Below, one piece after another: positions 44,186-54,675 of a stretch of DNA of 64,000 nt (position 1 is its first letter; each line of letters opens with the position of its first letter). The notes beneath the pieces were generated by a model. That model was given only the letters and a program-made list of their open reading frames with translations, had not been told where the DNA came from and did not search any database. The position numbers were made by a program, and so were the translations under genes. This DNA is from JACCXG01 sp963836735 (GTDB lineage: Bacteria; Acidobacteriota; Vicinamibacteria; Vicinamibacterales; 2-12-FULL-66-21), in the NCBI GenBank assembly GCA_963836735.1, contig CAWIKP010000037.1, positions 62,001-126,000 of the forward strand, read 5' to 3'.

Positions 44186-46069
44186 ATGACAAAAACCGGT
44201 TCCCTGCGTTCGTGGTGGTGTCTGACAGTGATTCTTGCAGCGGTCGTCCCGTTGCGGGCGCAGTCGCCGTCGCCGTTCCTGGCGGCGCTCGATGCGATCG
44301 CCCAGCGGCAGTTGCGGGCGCGCGCCGACGTCATCGCCGGCATCAAGGACACCGCGGCCGCCGACGCACGCAAGAAGGTCGTCCGCGAGCGCGTGCTGTC
44401 GTTGATTGGAGGGCTGCCCGACTATCGCGGGCCGCTGCAGCCGCGCGTCACGAAGACCACGCCGCGGGACGGCTACGTGATCGAACACGTGATGTTCGAC
44501 AGCCTGCCCGACTACGTGGTCACGGCGAACCTGTACCGGCCGGACCGGCCAGGCAGACATCCCGCGATCCTGATGTCGATGGGGCACTGGGACTCGGGGA
44601 AGGCGGCAGGGCAGCTGCTCTCGGTGAACCTCGCGCGCCGCGGATTCGTCGTGCTCGCCTACGATCCGGTGGGCCAGGGGGAGCGGCAGCAGGCGTTCGA
44701 TCCGCGATTCGGCCGGTCGCTCATCGGCGGACCGACCGACCAGCATTTCTCCAATGGCGCGGCCGCGATCCTGATGGGGCAGGCGCTGTCGCGCTATTTC
44801 ATCCACGACGGCATGCGGGCAATCGACTACCTGGTGAGCCGGCCGGAGGTCGACCCGGATCGCATTGGCGCGACCGGGTGCTCGGGCGGCGGGACGCAGA
44901 CGACCTACATCTCGGCGCTCGATCCTCGGATCAAGGTCGCCGCGGTCGCCTGCTACATGAACTCGTTCCAGACGCTCTTCGCGGGATCGATCGGCGATTC
45001 CGAGCAGAGCGTGCCTGGCTTCCTCGCGGCGGGGCTGGATCAGGCGGACTACGTCGAGCTCTTTGTGCCCAAGCCATGGCTGATCGCGTCGACCGAGGAC
45101 GACTTCTTCACGCCGCCCGGTGCGCGCCAGGTGTTCGACGAGGCGCAGCGGTGGTACTCGCTCTACGACGCGAGGGATCGCGTGAAGTGGGTGATCGGCC
45201 CCGGTGGCCACGGCACGCCGAAGGTCGTGCGCGAGGCGATCTACGAGTGGATGGACCGCTGGCTCGCGCAGGGGAAGGGCACGCCGATGGCCGAAGTGAC
45301 CGACCTCTTGCCGGATCGTGCGCTGCTCGTCACGAAGAACGGGCAGGTCGAGGGACGCGAGCTGTATCAGATCATCCGCGAAACGCCCCGCGTCAAGGGC
45401 ACCCCGCAGGACCTGTCGAAGTTCGTGGGCGATCTGATTGCCGCCAATCCGCCGGTCCTGAAGATCAGCCACGTGCTCGCGCCTGCTCCGTCGGAGAGCC
45501 GTCACCCTGCGGTGGTGCTCGTCCAGAACACGCTCGAGCCCGACGCTTCCGCGGAAGCCCTCCGCGCCGAGGGCCACGTCGTCGCCGTGATGACGATGAG
45601 CGGACGCGGCGAGGACACCGAGCGGCCGTACACGGGAAACTGGATGAACAACACGCGGGCCTGGCTCGTGGGCCGGAACCTGCCGGCCACGCACGCCGCC
45701 GAAATCAACGCGATGGTCGAGGACCTCGCGCAGCGCAGCGATGTCGATCCGGCGCGCATCACGGTGCGCGCGAGCGGGGTTGCCGGGATCCCGGCGCTCC
45801 TCGCCGCGGTGGCCAACCCGCGGATCGCATCCGTCAGACTCACGCGCACGCCCCACAGCCTGCGCGCGGCGATCGACAGTCCCATTCATGTCAACCTCCA
45901 CGACGCGGTGATTCCCGGGTTTGCCGTGAAGTGGGACCTGACCGATCTGCGGGATCTGCTGCGGCCGCGGAAGGTGGAATGGCGCGATCCCACCGACTGG
46001 ATGGGCAACGTGGTCGCGCTCGGTGACGCCTACACGTACTCGTCGAGCGATCCGAACGTGTCGCAGTGA
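44186..46069 (+). CDS. Secreted alpha/beta hydrolase (acetyl-xylan-esterase-like)
   Basis: 627 residues, intact, with signal peptide. GATGCSGGGTQTTYISA (about residue 233) holds the nucleophilic serine, IASTEDDFFTPPGA an aspartate region and IGPGGHGTPK the histidine. The N-terminal part (YVIEHVMFDSLPDYVVTANLY) is the lid-like strand region of the AXE1/DUF acetyl-xylan esterase group. After residue 430 a second, non-catalytic alpha/beta-like half (HPAVVLVQNTLEPDASAEAL) may be a degenerate duplicated hydrolase domain. It diverges from the Oar-like receptor with a 166-bp intergenic region. Confidence 0.82.
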   Translation: MTKTGSLRSWWCLTVILAAVVPLRAQSPSPFLAALDAIAQRQLRARADVIAGIKDTAAADARKKVVRERVLSLIGGLPDYRGPLQPRVTKTTPRDGYVIEHVMFDSLPDYVVTANLYRPDRPGRHPAILMSMGHWDSGKAAGQLLSVNLARRGFVVLAYDPVGQGERQQAFDPRFGRSLIGGPTDQHFSNGAAAILMGQALSRYFIHDGMRAIDYLVSRPEVDPDRIGATGCSGGGTQTTYISALDPRIKVAAVACYMNSFQTLFAGSIGDSEQSVPGFLAAGLDQADYVELFVPKPWLIASTEDDFFTPPGARQVFDEAQRWYSLYDARDRVKWVIGPGGHGTPKVVREAIYEWMDRWLAQGKGTPMAEVTDLLPDRALLVTKNGQVEGRELYQIIRETPRVKGTPQDLSKFVGDLIAANPPVLKISHVLAPAPSESRHPAVVLVQNTLEPDASAEALRAEGHVVAVMTMSGRGEDTERPYTGNWMNNTRAWLVGRNLPATHAAEINAMVEDLAQRSDVDPARITVRASGVAGIPALLAAVANPRIASVRLTRTPHSLRAAIDSPIHVNLHDAVIPGFAVKWDLTDLRDLLRPRKVEWRDPTDWMGNVVALGDAYTYSSSDPNVSQ

Positions 46070-46084
46070 TCGCTCTGAGAGGCG

Positions 46085-46112
46085 GTCGGCCGGGTCTAAA
46101 GACCCGACCGAC
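46085..46112. repeat. GGGTCT/AGACCC palindrome, copy 5
   Basis: Arms GTCGGCCGGGTCT and AGACCCGACCGAC with an AA spacer and one mismatch, the longest copy. It begins 15 bp after the esterase stop and lies 64 bp before the M14 gene. Confidence 0.8.
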
Positions 46113-46162
46113 AGGACCGTCAATGCCGATCAGGGCGGATCCGCCCGGCCTGTGCTCTGCAA

Positions 46163-46168
46163 TACAAT
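46163..46168 (+). promoter_or_regulatory. Candidate -10 box (TACAAT), leaderless start
   Basis: TACAAT ends 8 nt before the ATG at 46177 with no ribosome-binding site between. It is the clearest case of this spacing in the window. Confidence 0.45.
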
Positions 46169-46176
46169 CTCTCCCC

Positions 46177-49100
46177 ATGATCAGCCGTCCGTGGGTGTCG
46201 CGCCGCCTGTGTTTCGCGCTTGCTGCTGCTTCGATCCTGACGTTGAGTCCGCTTTCGGCACAACAGGGCCGGCAGCAGAAAAGCAAGACGCTCACGAACG
46301 AGGAGCTGACCACCGCGAGGCCGGGCCGCGATCCGAATCAGCCATTGGACGAGGAATACACGAAGAAGATCAAGGAATACACGACCGAAACCTTCTTCCT
46401 CTCCCCGCTGGTCGACTACCTGCCCGCCTCGAAGACCGTGCCCACGCCGAAGGCCGTGCTCGGCGACATCGCCGGTGCGCCCGGGAAGCTGCCGTACTCG
46501 AAAGAGGTCTACGACTACATGCGGCTGCTGGCCAGGTCGACGCCGCGCGTCAAGGTCTACACCATCGGCACCACTGAAGAAGGGCGGGAGATGATCGCGG
46601 TGGCCGTCGCGTCCGAGGCGCTGATGGCGAGGCTCGATCAGAACAAGGCGGATCTCGCCCGGCTCGCGGACCCGCGCACGATCAAGATGGACGACCAGCT
46701 GGCCGACGCGATCGCGAGACAGGCGGCGCCGGTCTACTACATCACCGGCACGATTCATTCGACCGAGGCCGGGGCTCCGACCGCCCTGATGGAGCTTGCG
46801 TACCGGCTCGCGGTCGACGACAGCGCCTACATCCAGAACATCCGCGAGCACGTGATCACGCTGATCACTCCCGTCGTCGAGCCCGACGGCCGGGATCGCG
46901 TCGTCGACGTTTACGAGTGGCGGAAGAAGCATCCCAAGGACACGCCGATGAGCCCCGTGTACTGGGGACACTACGTGGCGCACGACAACAATCGCGACGC
47001 GATGGCGCTCACGCTGAAGCTGTCGCAGAACGTGCTGAACACCTACCTCGGCTGGAAGGCGCAGGTCCTGCACGATCTCCACGAGTCCGGCTCGTTCCTT
47101 TACGACAACACGATTGGCAACGGCCCGTACAACGCCTGGCTCGATCCGATCCTCACCAACGAGTGGCACCTGATCGGCTGGAACAACGTCAACGAGATGA
47201 CGCGGATGGGGATGCCCGGCGTGTATGCGTGGGGCACGTTCGACACGTGGTCTCCGGGCTATCTGATGTTCATGGCGGCCACGCACAACGGCATCAGCCG
47301 TCTCTACGAGACCTTCGGCAACAGCGGCAGCGCCGATACCGAGGAGCGAACGCTCACGGCGGCCGAGACGTCGCGCACCTGGTTCCGGCAGAATCCGCCG
47401 ATCTCGCGGGTTCGCTGGTCGCTGCGGAACAACAACAACTACGAGCAGACCGGGCTGTTGATCTCGCTGAACCAGATTGCCAGCAACCGCGTGTACTTCC
47501 TGCGCAACTTCTACGAGAAGAGCAAGCGTTCGATCCAGAAGGCAAAGGTCGAAGGGCCGGCGGCCTACGTGTTCCCGTCGAACGATCCCCGGCCGGGCGC
47601 GCAGGCCGAGCTGCTGCGCGTGCTTCAGAAGCAGGCGGTCGAGATCTCGCGGGCGACCGCCGCCTTCACCGTCACCGTCCCGTCGCGGCCCGCGCCGGCC
47701 GGCGGGCGCGGCGGACGCGGCGGCGGGCGGCCGTGGAAACGCGACGGATGCCGGTGCCGCCGAAGAGGGGGCGGCCGCCGAGAACGCGCCGACACCACCG
47801 CCGGCGCCGGTCAAGCCGCCGCCGGTGACCCGTGAATTCCCCGCCGGCAGCTACATCATCCGGATGGATCAGCCGTACTCGCGCATCGCCGACGCGCTGC
47901 TCGACTATCAGGTACCTGGGCGCCCAACGATCCGCAGACGCGCCCCTACGACGACACCGGCTGGACGTTCCCCGAGGGATTTGCCGTCCAGGCCGTCCGG
48001 GTCACGGACACGAAGGTGCTCGACGTCGCGATGGAGCCGGTCAAGGGCGACATCTCGGCGCCGTGCGGCGTGATCGGCACCGGGACGACCTTCGCAGTCA
48101 ATCACAACGCGGACAATGCGCTCGTCTCGCTGCGATACGCCCTCCACGATGCCGACATTCAGATCGCCGAGGAGCCGTTCGAATCGAACGGCACGAAGTT
48201 CACGCGCGGATCGTTCGTCATCACGAAGGTTGCGCAGGACGAGCTCGATCGGGTGGTCAAGGAGCTCGGGCTGAAGGCCCATGCGATTGCGTCGGCGCCG
48301 TCGGTCAAGATGCACGCGGCGCGGGCCGCCCGGGTGGCCATCCTGCACGGCTGGACGAGCACACAGACGGAAGGGTGGTGGCGCCAGGCGTTCGACGTCT
48401 ACAAGATCCCGTACGACTACATCGACCCGCAGGCGATTCGCGACACGTCGAACCTCCGCGCCAAGTACGACGTCATCGTGTTCGGCCCGGGCGGCAGCCA
48501 GTCGGTCGTGCAGGGGCTGCCGCTGTGGCGCACGCCAATCCCGTACCGGCACTCCACCGAGACGCCGAACCTCGGCACCTGGGCGCAGACCGATGACACT
48601 CGCATCGGCATGGGCCTGCAGGGCCTGATGCATCTTCGCGAGTTCATCGAGGCGGGCGGCGTGTTCGTCGGCTCGAACAGCAGCGCCGAGTTCGCCATCA
48701 CCAACTTCACTTACGGCGTCAGCCTGAACCGGCCGGGCGCCAACTCGCGCGTGGTCGGGTCGCTCCTGCGGACGAAGCTCGTGGATCAGGCCAGCCCGAT
48801 CGCCTACGGCGTTCCGGACAACCTCGCGATGTACAGCGACAGCGGCGAGAGCTTCACCGTGAGCGCGAACGTCGGCGGCGGTGGTCGAGGGGCGGGCGGC
48901 GGTGCGCCGGGCGGTGCGCCGGGCGGGGCAGGCGGAGGGCGAGGGGGCGGACCTGGTGGACGGCCGACCGGACGCGGCACATCCGACGATCCGGACGTCG
49001 TCCAGGGCCGTCCGGCAGTGGAGGGATCGAATCTGCCCCCGCTGCCGGCGCCGGTCACCGTCCAGCCCTGGCAGTATGCGCTGCCGACCGAGGAGCAGCT

Positions 49101-49383
49101 GAAACGCAATCCCGCGACGCTGATTCCGCCGCAGTTCCGTCCGCGTGTCGCCCTGCGGTTCGACGCGCAGAGCAGCCTGCTGGTTTCCGGACTCCTCGAC
49201 GGCGGCGCCGACATCGCGCAGCGGCCCGTCGTCGTCGACGTCCCGATCGGGAAGGGGCACGTCGTGTTGTTCGCAAACAACCCGATCTGGCGCGGCGAAA
49301 CGATCGGCAGCTACTTCCTGGTGTTCAACACGATCCTCAATTACGACAGTCTGGATGCGGGACGGGCGCTGGATCCTCGATGA
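46177..49383 (+). CDS. Secreted M14-type zinc carboxypeptidase-like protein, two frameshifts
   Basis: About 1068 residues. Signal peptide, then a peptidase M14 domain (residues about 95-400) with YYITGTIHSTEAGAPTALME carrying HxxE, LITPVVEPDGRDRV, and the third zinc ligand probably in LHDLHESGSFL. The C-terminal half is a long extracytoplasmic region of unknown fold with a Gly/Arg/Pro-rich tract. Two breaks: near 47730, one extra base; and at 47912, where CAGGTACCTGG in place of CAGTACTGG adds two bases and correction gives LLDYQYWAPNDPQTRP. Probably digests peptides or cell-wall fragments in the periplasm. Confidence 0.85.
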
Positions 49384-49484
49384 CAGCTGTCAGCTGTCAG
49401 CTTCGTTCAGCTCCATCCTCTCGGAAATTCGGAGTCAGCTCTTACGTCGGCCTCGAGATCCTGATAGCTGAGAGCTGACAGCTA
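49382..49484. repeat. Heptamer-repeat hairpin, CAGCTGA type
   Basis: The left arm is GACAGCTGTCAGCTGTCAGC, the right arm CTGATAGCTGAGAGCTGACAGC, each in 7-bp register and mutually complementary. The loop holds TCTCGGAAATTCGGAG. The element fills the gap between the M14 gene stop and the DUF2264 start. Confidence 0.82.
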
Positions 49485-49490
49485 AAAATT

Positions 49491-50714
49491 ATGAATCGAC
49501 GATCTTTCATCGTTTCGCTCGGTGCCGGCGCGTCGATGGCCTCAATCACGAGTGATGCCGCGCAGCCAGAGCCAGCGTCGCCCGGCGATCGGGCGATCTG
49601 GGTCGGCCACATGCAGAAGCTCGCCGATCCGGTGCTCAACAACCTCGCGGCGGAAACGCTGAAGGCCCGGATGCCGGTCGAGCAAGCCGCGGGAGCCAAA
49701 CGCGAGAGCGTGACGCATCTCGAGGCGCTCGGCCGGTTGATCGCGGGGATGGCTCCATGGCTGGAGTTGCCTCCCGACACCACCGAGGAAGGCCGCCTGC
49801 GCGCGCGGTATGCCGAGCTCGCGCGCCGCGCGATCGATCGTGCCGTCGATCCAGCGTCGAAGGACTTCCTGAATTTCACACGCGAACGGCAGCCGCTCGT
49901 CGACGCCGCGTTTCTCGCCCAGGGCGTGCTGCGCGCGCCGCGGGCGCTCGGCGACGAGCTCGGCGCAACGACCCGCCAGAAGCTGATCGCCGCGCTGGAG
50001 TCGTCTCGAATCACACTGCCGGGGTTCAACAACTGGCTGCTGTTCTCGGCAACGGTCGAAGCGGCGCTGGCGAAACTCGGCGCCAGCTGGGATCGCATGC
50101 GCGTCGACTACGCGCTCCGCCAGCACGACCAGTGGTACAAGGGCGACGGCGCCTACGGCGACGGCCCCGAGTTCCACTTCGACTACTACAACAGCTTCGT
50201 CATTCACCCGATGCTGCTGGACGTGCTCGACGTGGTCAGCGAAGAGAACCCGGCCTGGAAGGACCTGGCAGCGCGCGAGCTGCAGCGCGCCCGGCGCTAC
50301 GCGGCCGTGCTCGAGCGCCTGATTGCGCCTGACGGATCGTTCCCGCCGATCGGCAGGTCGCTGGCCTATCGCTGTGGCGCGATGCAGCTGCTCGCGCAGG
50401 CCGCTCTGCGGCGGACACTGCCGGAAGACGTCGCGCCCGCACAGGTCCGCGGCGCGCTGACCGCCGTCATCCGTCGCACTCTCGAAGCGCCCGGTACGTT
50501 CGATAGCGCCGGATGGCTGCAGATCGGCTTCTGCGGTCACCAGCCGGGCGTCGGAGAGCGTTACATCTCGACCGGCAGCCTGTATCTCTGTTCAGTCGGT
50601 CTGCTGCCGCTGGGACTTCCGCCGACCGACGAGTTCTGGTCAGCGCCGGCGCAGCCGTGGACCTCGGTACGGGCATGGAGCGGGCAGGAGTTCCCGATCG
50701 ATCACGCTTTATAG
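49491..50714 (+). CDS. DUF2264 protein with Tat-like signal
   Basis: 407 residues. MNRRSFIVSLGAGASMAS is a twin-arginine-type signal. HLEALGRLIAGMAPWLELPP, NNWLLFSATVEAALAKLG, HDQWYKGDGAYGDGPEFHFDY and YVIHPMLLDVLDV-like segments are the core of DUF2264, an (alpha/alpha)-barrel family close to glycoside hydrolases and lyases such as unsaturated rhamnogalacturonyl hydrolases. The conserved W-Y-x-G-D-G-x-Y-G-D-G stretch is likely in the active site. A role in degrading uronic-acid glycans is plausible, not proven. Confidence 0.85.
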   Translation: MNRRSFIVSLGAGASMASITSDAAQPEPASPGDRAIWVGHMQKLADPVLNNLAAETLKARMPVEQAAGAKRESVTHLEALGRLIAGMAPWLELPPDTTEEGRLRARYAELARRAIDRAVDPASKDFLNFTRERQPLVDAAFLAQGVLRAPRALGDELGATTRQKLIAALESSRITLPGFNNWLLFSATVEAALAKLGASWDRMRVDYALRQHDQWYKGDGAYGDGPEFHFDYYNSFVIHPMLLDVLDVVSEENPAWKDLAARELQRARRYAAVLERLIAPDGSFPPIGRSLAYRCGAMQLLAQAALRRTLPEDVAPAQVRGALTAVIRRTLEAPGTFDSAGWLQIGFCGHQPGVGERYISTGSLYLCSVGLLPLGLPPTDEFWSAPAQPWTSVRAWSGQEFPIDHAL

Positions 50715-50890
50715 GTTCCGGGTTCCGGGTGCCGGGTTCAGGGTTCGGTTCAGGGTTCCTGGTTCGGTTCAGGGTTCGAAGGTTCAAGGTTCAGTTGGAA
50801 CCTCGGAACGAAAGAGGGGGAACCTTGAACCTGAACCGAACCCGGAACCCTGAACCGAACCCGGAACCCGGAACCCGGAACCCGGAACCA
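50715..50890. repeat. Heptamer-repeat hairpin, GGTTCCG type
   Basis: The left arm has repeated GGTTCCG, GGTTCAG and GGTTCGG units; after GGAACGAAAGAGGGGG the right arm runs in reverse complement (GAACCTGAACCGAACCCGG, then CCCGGAA repeated four times). The 176-bp element is an inverted repeat with 7-bp internal periodicity, like the AACTCCC and CAGCTGA types but different in sequence. Confidence 0.85.
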
Positions 50891-50926
50891 GGTACGGGTG
50901 TATCATCCATCCCCGGAGGTGTTGGG

Positions 50927-51166
50927 ATGAGTCAGCGGGCTGAAACGTCGCTCGAGGATCCTCAAGGCCGGCTCGAACGGGCGCTCATCGAGGAGTACTT
51001 GCACGAACGCGGCTGCAGCCTCTCCACGATGAACGCCATCCCCGCCGGTGAGCAGCGACTCCTGCTCAGCCAGGCCTCACAGTATGCGCTCGGACGCCTC
51101 GCCGAAATCGACGCCCGGGCCGCGTACATCCATGAGATTCACGACGCGACGCAGCACAAACCCTAG
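50927..51166 (+). CDS. Small protein of unknown function
   Basis: 79 residues with GGAGGT 7 nt before the ATG. It is acidic-helical: LERALIEEYLHERGCSLSTM and ALGRLAEIDARAAYIHEIHD. No membrane segment and no recognised family. The codon usage is normal for the window. It sits between the GGTTCCG hairpin and the convergent tricorn-like protease gene with a 15-bp gap. Confidence 0.6.
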   Translation: MSQRAETSLEDPQGRLERALIEEYLHERGCSLSTMNAIPAGEQRLLLSQASQYALGRLAEIDARAAYIHEIHDATQHKP

Positions 51167-51181
51167 ACAAAACGCTGCCCC

Positions 51182-54100
51182 TCAGCGCTGCTGCGACGAC
51201 GACGTGGTCGTCTTGCGGGCGTTGATCTGACCCTTCAGCACCTCGACCGCCTTTTCGATCTGCGGGTCACGCCCTTTGAGGAAATCCGCCGGCGTGTTGT
51301 CCACGAGCACGTCGGGCGGCACGCCGTAGTTCTCCATGTTCTCGCCGTCGACGGTCCACACGCCACTGCCCGGAGTGCGGATCGCTGATCCGTCGAGCAG
51401 CGTGTAGGAGCCGGTCCCAATCACCGCGCCCATGGTCGGGACCCCGACCACCTTGCCGAGGCCGAGCGCCTTGAAGCCGGCCGGGAACATCTCCGCATCA
51501 GACGCGGAGCGCTCGTTCTGCATCACCACCATCGGACCGTAGAAGTTCTGGGGCCGCGGCTGCTGGAAGCCGGCATCGCGCCCGACCGTGTACTGATACT
51601 GGCGGCCCGCGAGGATTGCGAGCAGTTCCTGGTCGATGCCGCCGCCACCGTTGAACCGCTGATCGATGACCAGCGCCTTCCTGGTGCGATTGGCCGCCAG
51701 ATCGAGCTGGAACTGCCGCAGCGACGGCGCGTCCATGGCGCGGATGTGCAGGTATCCGATGTCGCCTCCGCCCAGCTTCGTGACCATCTCACGCCGCTCG
51801 TTCACCCACCGGGCGTACTGCAGGTCACCCCAGGCGGTGCCCACCACCGGCTCGATCGTCACGTCCCACGCACCCTCCCGCGCCGGTTTGTCGTTGAGCC
51901 GGAAGTGGAACTTGCTGCCGGCTGCGAGGGTCAGGTACTCCCAGTAGTTCTCGGTGGTCTTCAGCTCGTGATCGTCGACGGCGATCACGAAGTGGCCGGT
52001 CGCAATCTTCAGGTGATCGCGATCCGCCGGACCATCCTTGTAGATGTGGCCCACCTTGTAATAGCCCGAATTGTCGGCCACGAGATCGAAACCGGGATAG
52101 CGTGTCTGGACCTGTCGCGCATTCGTCGGGCCACCGCCGCTCACGCCCGTGTGCGAGGCGTTGAGGTGGCCAATCATCATCATCATGACGCTCTGCAGTT
52201 CCTCGGTGTCCACGAGGTGCTCGAGGAGAGGCTCGTACATCTTTCGAGCGGCGTTCCAGTCGGTGCCGTGCATCTTGGCGTCGTAGAAACGGTTCTTCAT
52301 GATCCGCCAGCCCTCGTTGAAGACCTGCGAGCGCAGCGCCTTGCGGTCCACTTCGAGGTTGGCGGTGTAGGTGACCCGCCTCGCCGTCGAGCCTGCTGCC
52401 GGCTCGGTTGCCGCCGTGCCGCCCGGCGCCGCACCGCGCCCGCCGCCGCGTCCCGTGCCGCCGGCTGCGCCGGCCTGGGCGCTCTGCGGTATGGCTGCCG
52501 CGAACAATCCCGTGCCGGAACGGAAGTACAGCGTCCGCCCGTCCTTCGCAAATACGATCCCGCCGCCGCCGAATCCGGCCCCGGCGCCACCGCCCCGTCC
52601 GCCTCGTCCTTCTCCCGGTGTCTGCGGTGCCGAAGGCATGCGCGTGAGCTGACCGCTCTCGACGTTGACGATGTAGATGCCCGAGGGCGACTCGGCCCCC
52701 TCGCCGCCGCGTCCGGCCGCGACGCCTGGCATCGCCACTGTGAGCGCGATCGCATGACCCTCGGGCGCAGCCGTGAGGTTGGTCATCGCAGTGCCGGGAA
52801 CGGTGAGCTGGCGCGCGCGCCGGGCCATCCCGGTCCAGTCGATGCGCACGTCCACGGGCTGGGCATTGCCGCGTCCTGCGGTCTGCCGGGCCGCGGCCTC
52901 CGCGGCCAGGCCCTGTGCCTCGTTGTCGATGTCGCGGTTGCTCGGATCGCGCTCCTGATCGCGCAGTGAGAGCGCCCACAGCGCCATCGTGGTGTTGACG
53001 CCGCCCTGGGTCGCGATGCCGTTGCTGAAGCCCTCCGCCGACGTGAAGATCAGGTACTGTCCGTCTGCCGTCCACACCGCGTTGCTCTCGGAATACAACG
53101 TGCTGTCGTCCGAGACATGGCGCTCTTCGCCGCCGCCGATCGGGGCGATGTAGACGTGCGACCGGAGTGTCCGGTCCTGTTTCGAGAAGGCGACCCACTT
53201 GCTGTCGGGCGAGACCGACACCGAGCCGATCCGCGCCACGTCGCTCGACGTGACGATGGCGGTCTTTCCGTCAGCGACGCTGTAGCTGTACAGCTTCCTG
53301 TCGGCCGCGGTGTAGAGCACGGCCTTCGAGTCGGGCGTCCAGAGCGGCGTACCCTTCTCGTTGTCGAGATCGGTGATCTTCTTGAGATTGCGGCCTTCGG
53401 GATCGCTGAGCCAGACCTCGTCGCGCCCGGATCGGTCCGACTGGAACGCAATGAAGTTGCCGTCGGGCGACCACCTCGGGAACTGGTTCCTCGACGCCAT
53501 GTCGTCGGGGGCCACCCGCGTGATATCGCCACGCTCGGTCGCGATGGTGAGGATCTGTCCCTTTGCCGAGATCACGGCGCGACGGCCCGAGGGGGAGATG
53601 TCGTAGGAATCCACCTCGTTGGTGACCGCTTCGACATCGACCTGGTTCTCCTTGTCGTCGCTTGCCAGATCCAGCGTGATCTCGGTGGATTTGCCGGTCG
53701 CGACGTCGAGCTTCCAGATGCCGAAGTTCTCCTCGTAGACGATCACCTTGCCGTCGCTCGACATCGACGGCCAGAACAGCGCGCCGTCGGTATGCCGGGT
53801 GACCTGGACCGGCGTGCCTCCGGTCGCCGGAATCCTGTAGATGTTGTTCACACTCCGGCGCACGTCGGGGCTGCCCGGCTTCGCCGTCTTGTCGTTCGGG
53901 AGCGGATCACCCACGAAGTAGATCGCACCGTCGGTGCCCCACATCGGCCAGAAACGGTTGTAGCGTTCGTCGGCGAGCAGCGGCGTGTAGCGATTGCCGG
54001 TGAGGTCGGCGATCCAGAGGTCGGCCGCATAGCTGCCGCGGTAGTGCCGGCGCGACCACGACGAGGGGTGCCGGTTGAAGACCAGCGACTTGCCGTCGGG

Positions 54101-54602
54101 GGAGAAGCTGCCCGAGTATCCCCAATCGACCGGCAGCGGCTTCTCCTGTCCTCCGCTGACCGCAACCTGATACATCGTCGCCACGCTCGGGAACGCGCCG
54201 TCCCCGCGCGCCGATCGGAAGATCACGTTCTGCGAATCCCGCGTCCAGCCCACCACGTCGTCGGTGCCGGTGTGAAACGTCAATCGCTTCGGCGTTCCGC
54301 CGGTGGCCGGCACCACGAAGACGTCGTAGTTGCCGTAGCGGTTCGACGAGAAGGCGATCGAGACGCCCGTCGGGCGAGAAGCGTGGGTAGACTTCACGCG
54401 CGCGGTGGTCGGTGAGGCGTCTGGTTCGGGATCCGTCCTCGCTCGCCGTCCAGATGTCGCCAAGGTAGCTGAACGCGATCGTGCCGGCGTGATAGTCGGG
54501 GTGCCGCGCCAGCCGCACCGGCGAGGCGGTCGGGGTGATGGCTGCGAACGCGACCAGCAGGAAGGCAGCGGCCAGGGTCACTGACGCCAGTCGTCTTTGC
54601 AT
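51182..54602 (-). CDS. Tricorn-like S41 protease with beta-propeller, frameshifted
   Basis: About 1139 residues with a signal peptide (MQRRLASVTLAAAFLLVAF) and GGAGG before the start. Repeated WD/PD40-type blades (YPRFSPDGR, WGYSGSFSPDGKSLVFNR, FPRWSPDGNFIAFQSDRSG) cover residues 40-680. Then come a Gly-rich linker, the tricorn C1 region, a PDZ domain (HIYKDGPADRDHLKIATGHFV) and an S41 peptidase domain with LVIDQRFNGGGGIDQ and MQNERSASDAEMFPAGFKA, the latter containing the likely serine. One extra C near 54367 breaks the N-terminal part; correction gives FSPDGRSIAFSSNRYGNYD. Degrades peptides in the periplasm. Confidence 0.9.
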
Positions 54603-54662
54603 CGGAATCCTCCAAACAATGACCGCAAGCGAGCAAATAGGCCCCGAAGTATACGCAGGTAT

Positions 54663-54668
54663 AGAATG
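54663..54668 (+). promoter_or_regulatory. Candidate -10 box (TAGAAT), near-leaderless start
   Basis: TAGAAT lies 7 nt before the ATG at 54676 and there is no ribosome-binding site. The protease gene diverges to the left and has its own GGAGG. Confidence 0.4.
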
Positions 54669-54675
54669 CCGCGCT

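Noticed and set aside
43922..46123. Long minus-strand ORF (733 codons) opposite the 44186 esterase gene
   Set aside because: Antisense shadow; the composition mirrors the codon bias of the real gene and no domain is recognisable.
50715..50890. CRISPR array
   Set aside because: Units are 7 bp with no spacers of 25-40 bp, arranged as an inverted repeat; no cas genes nearby.
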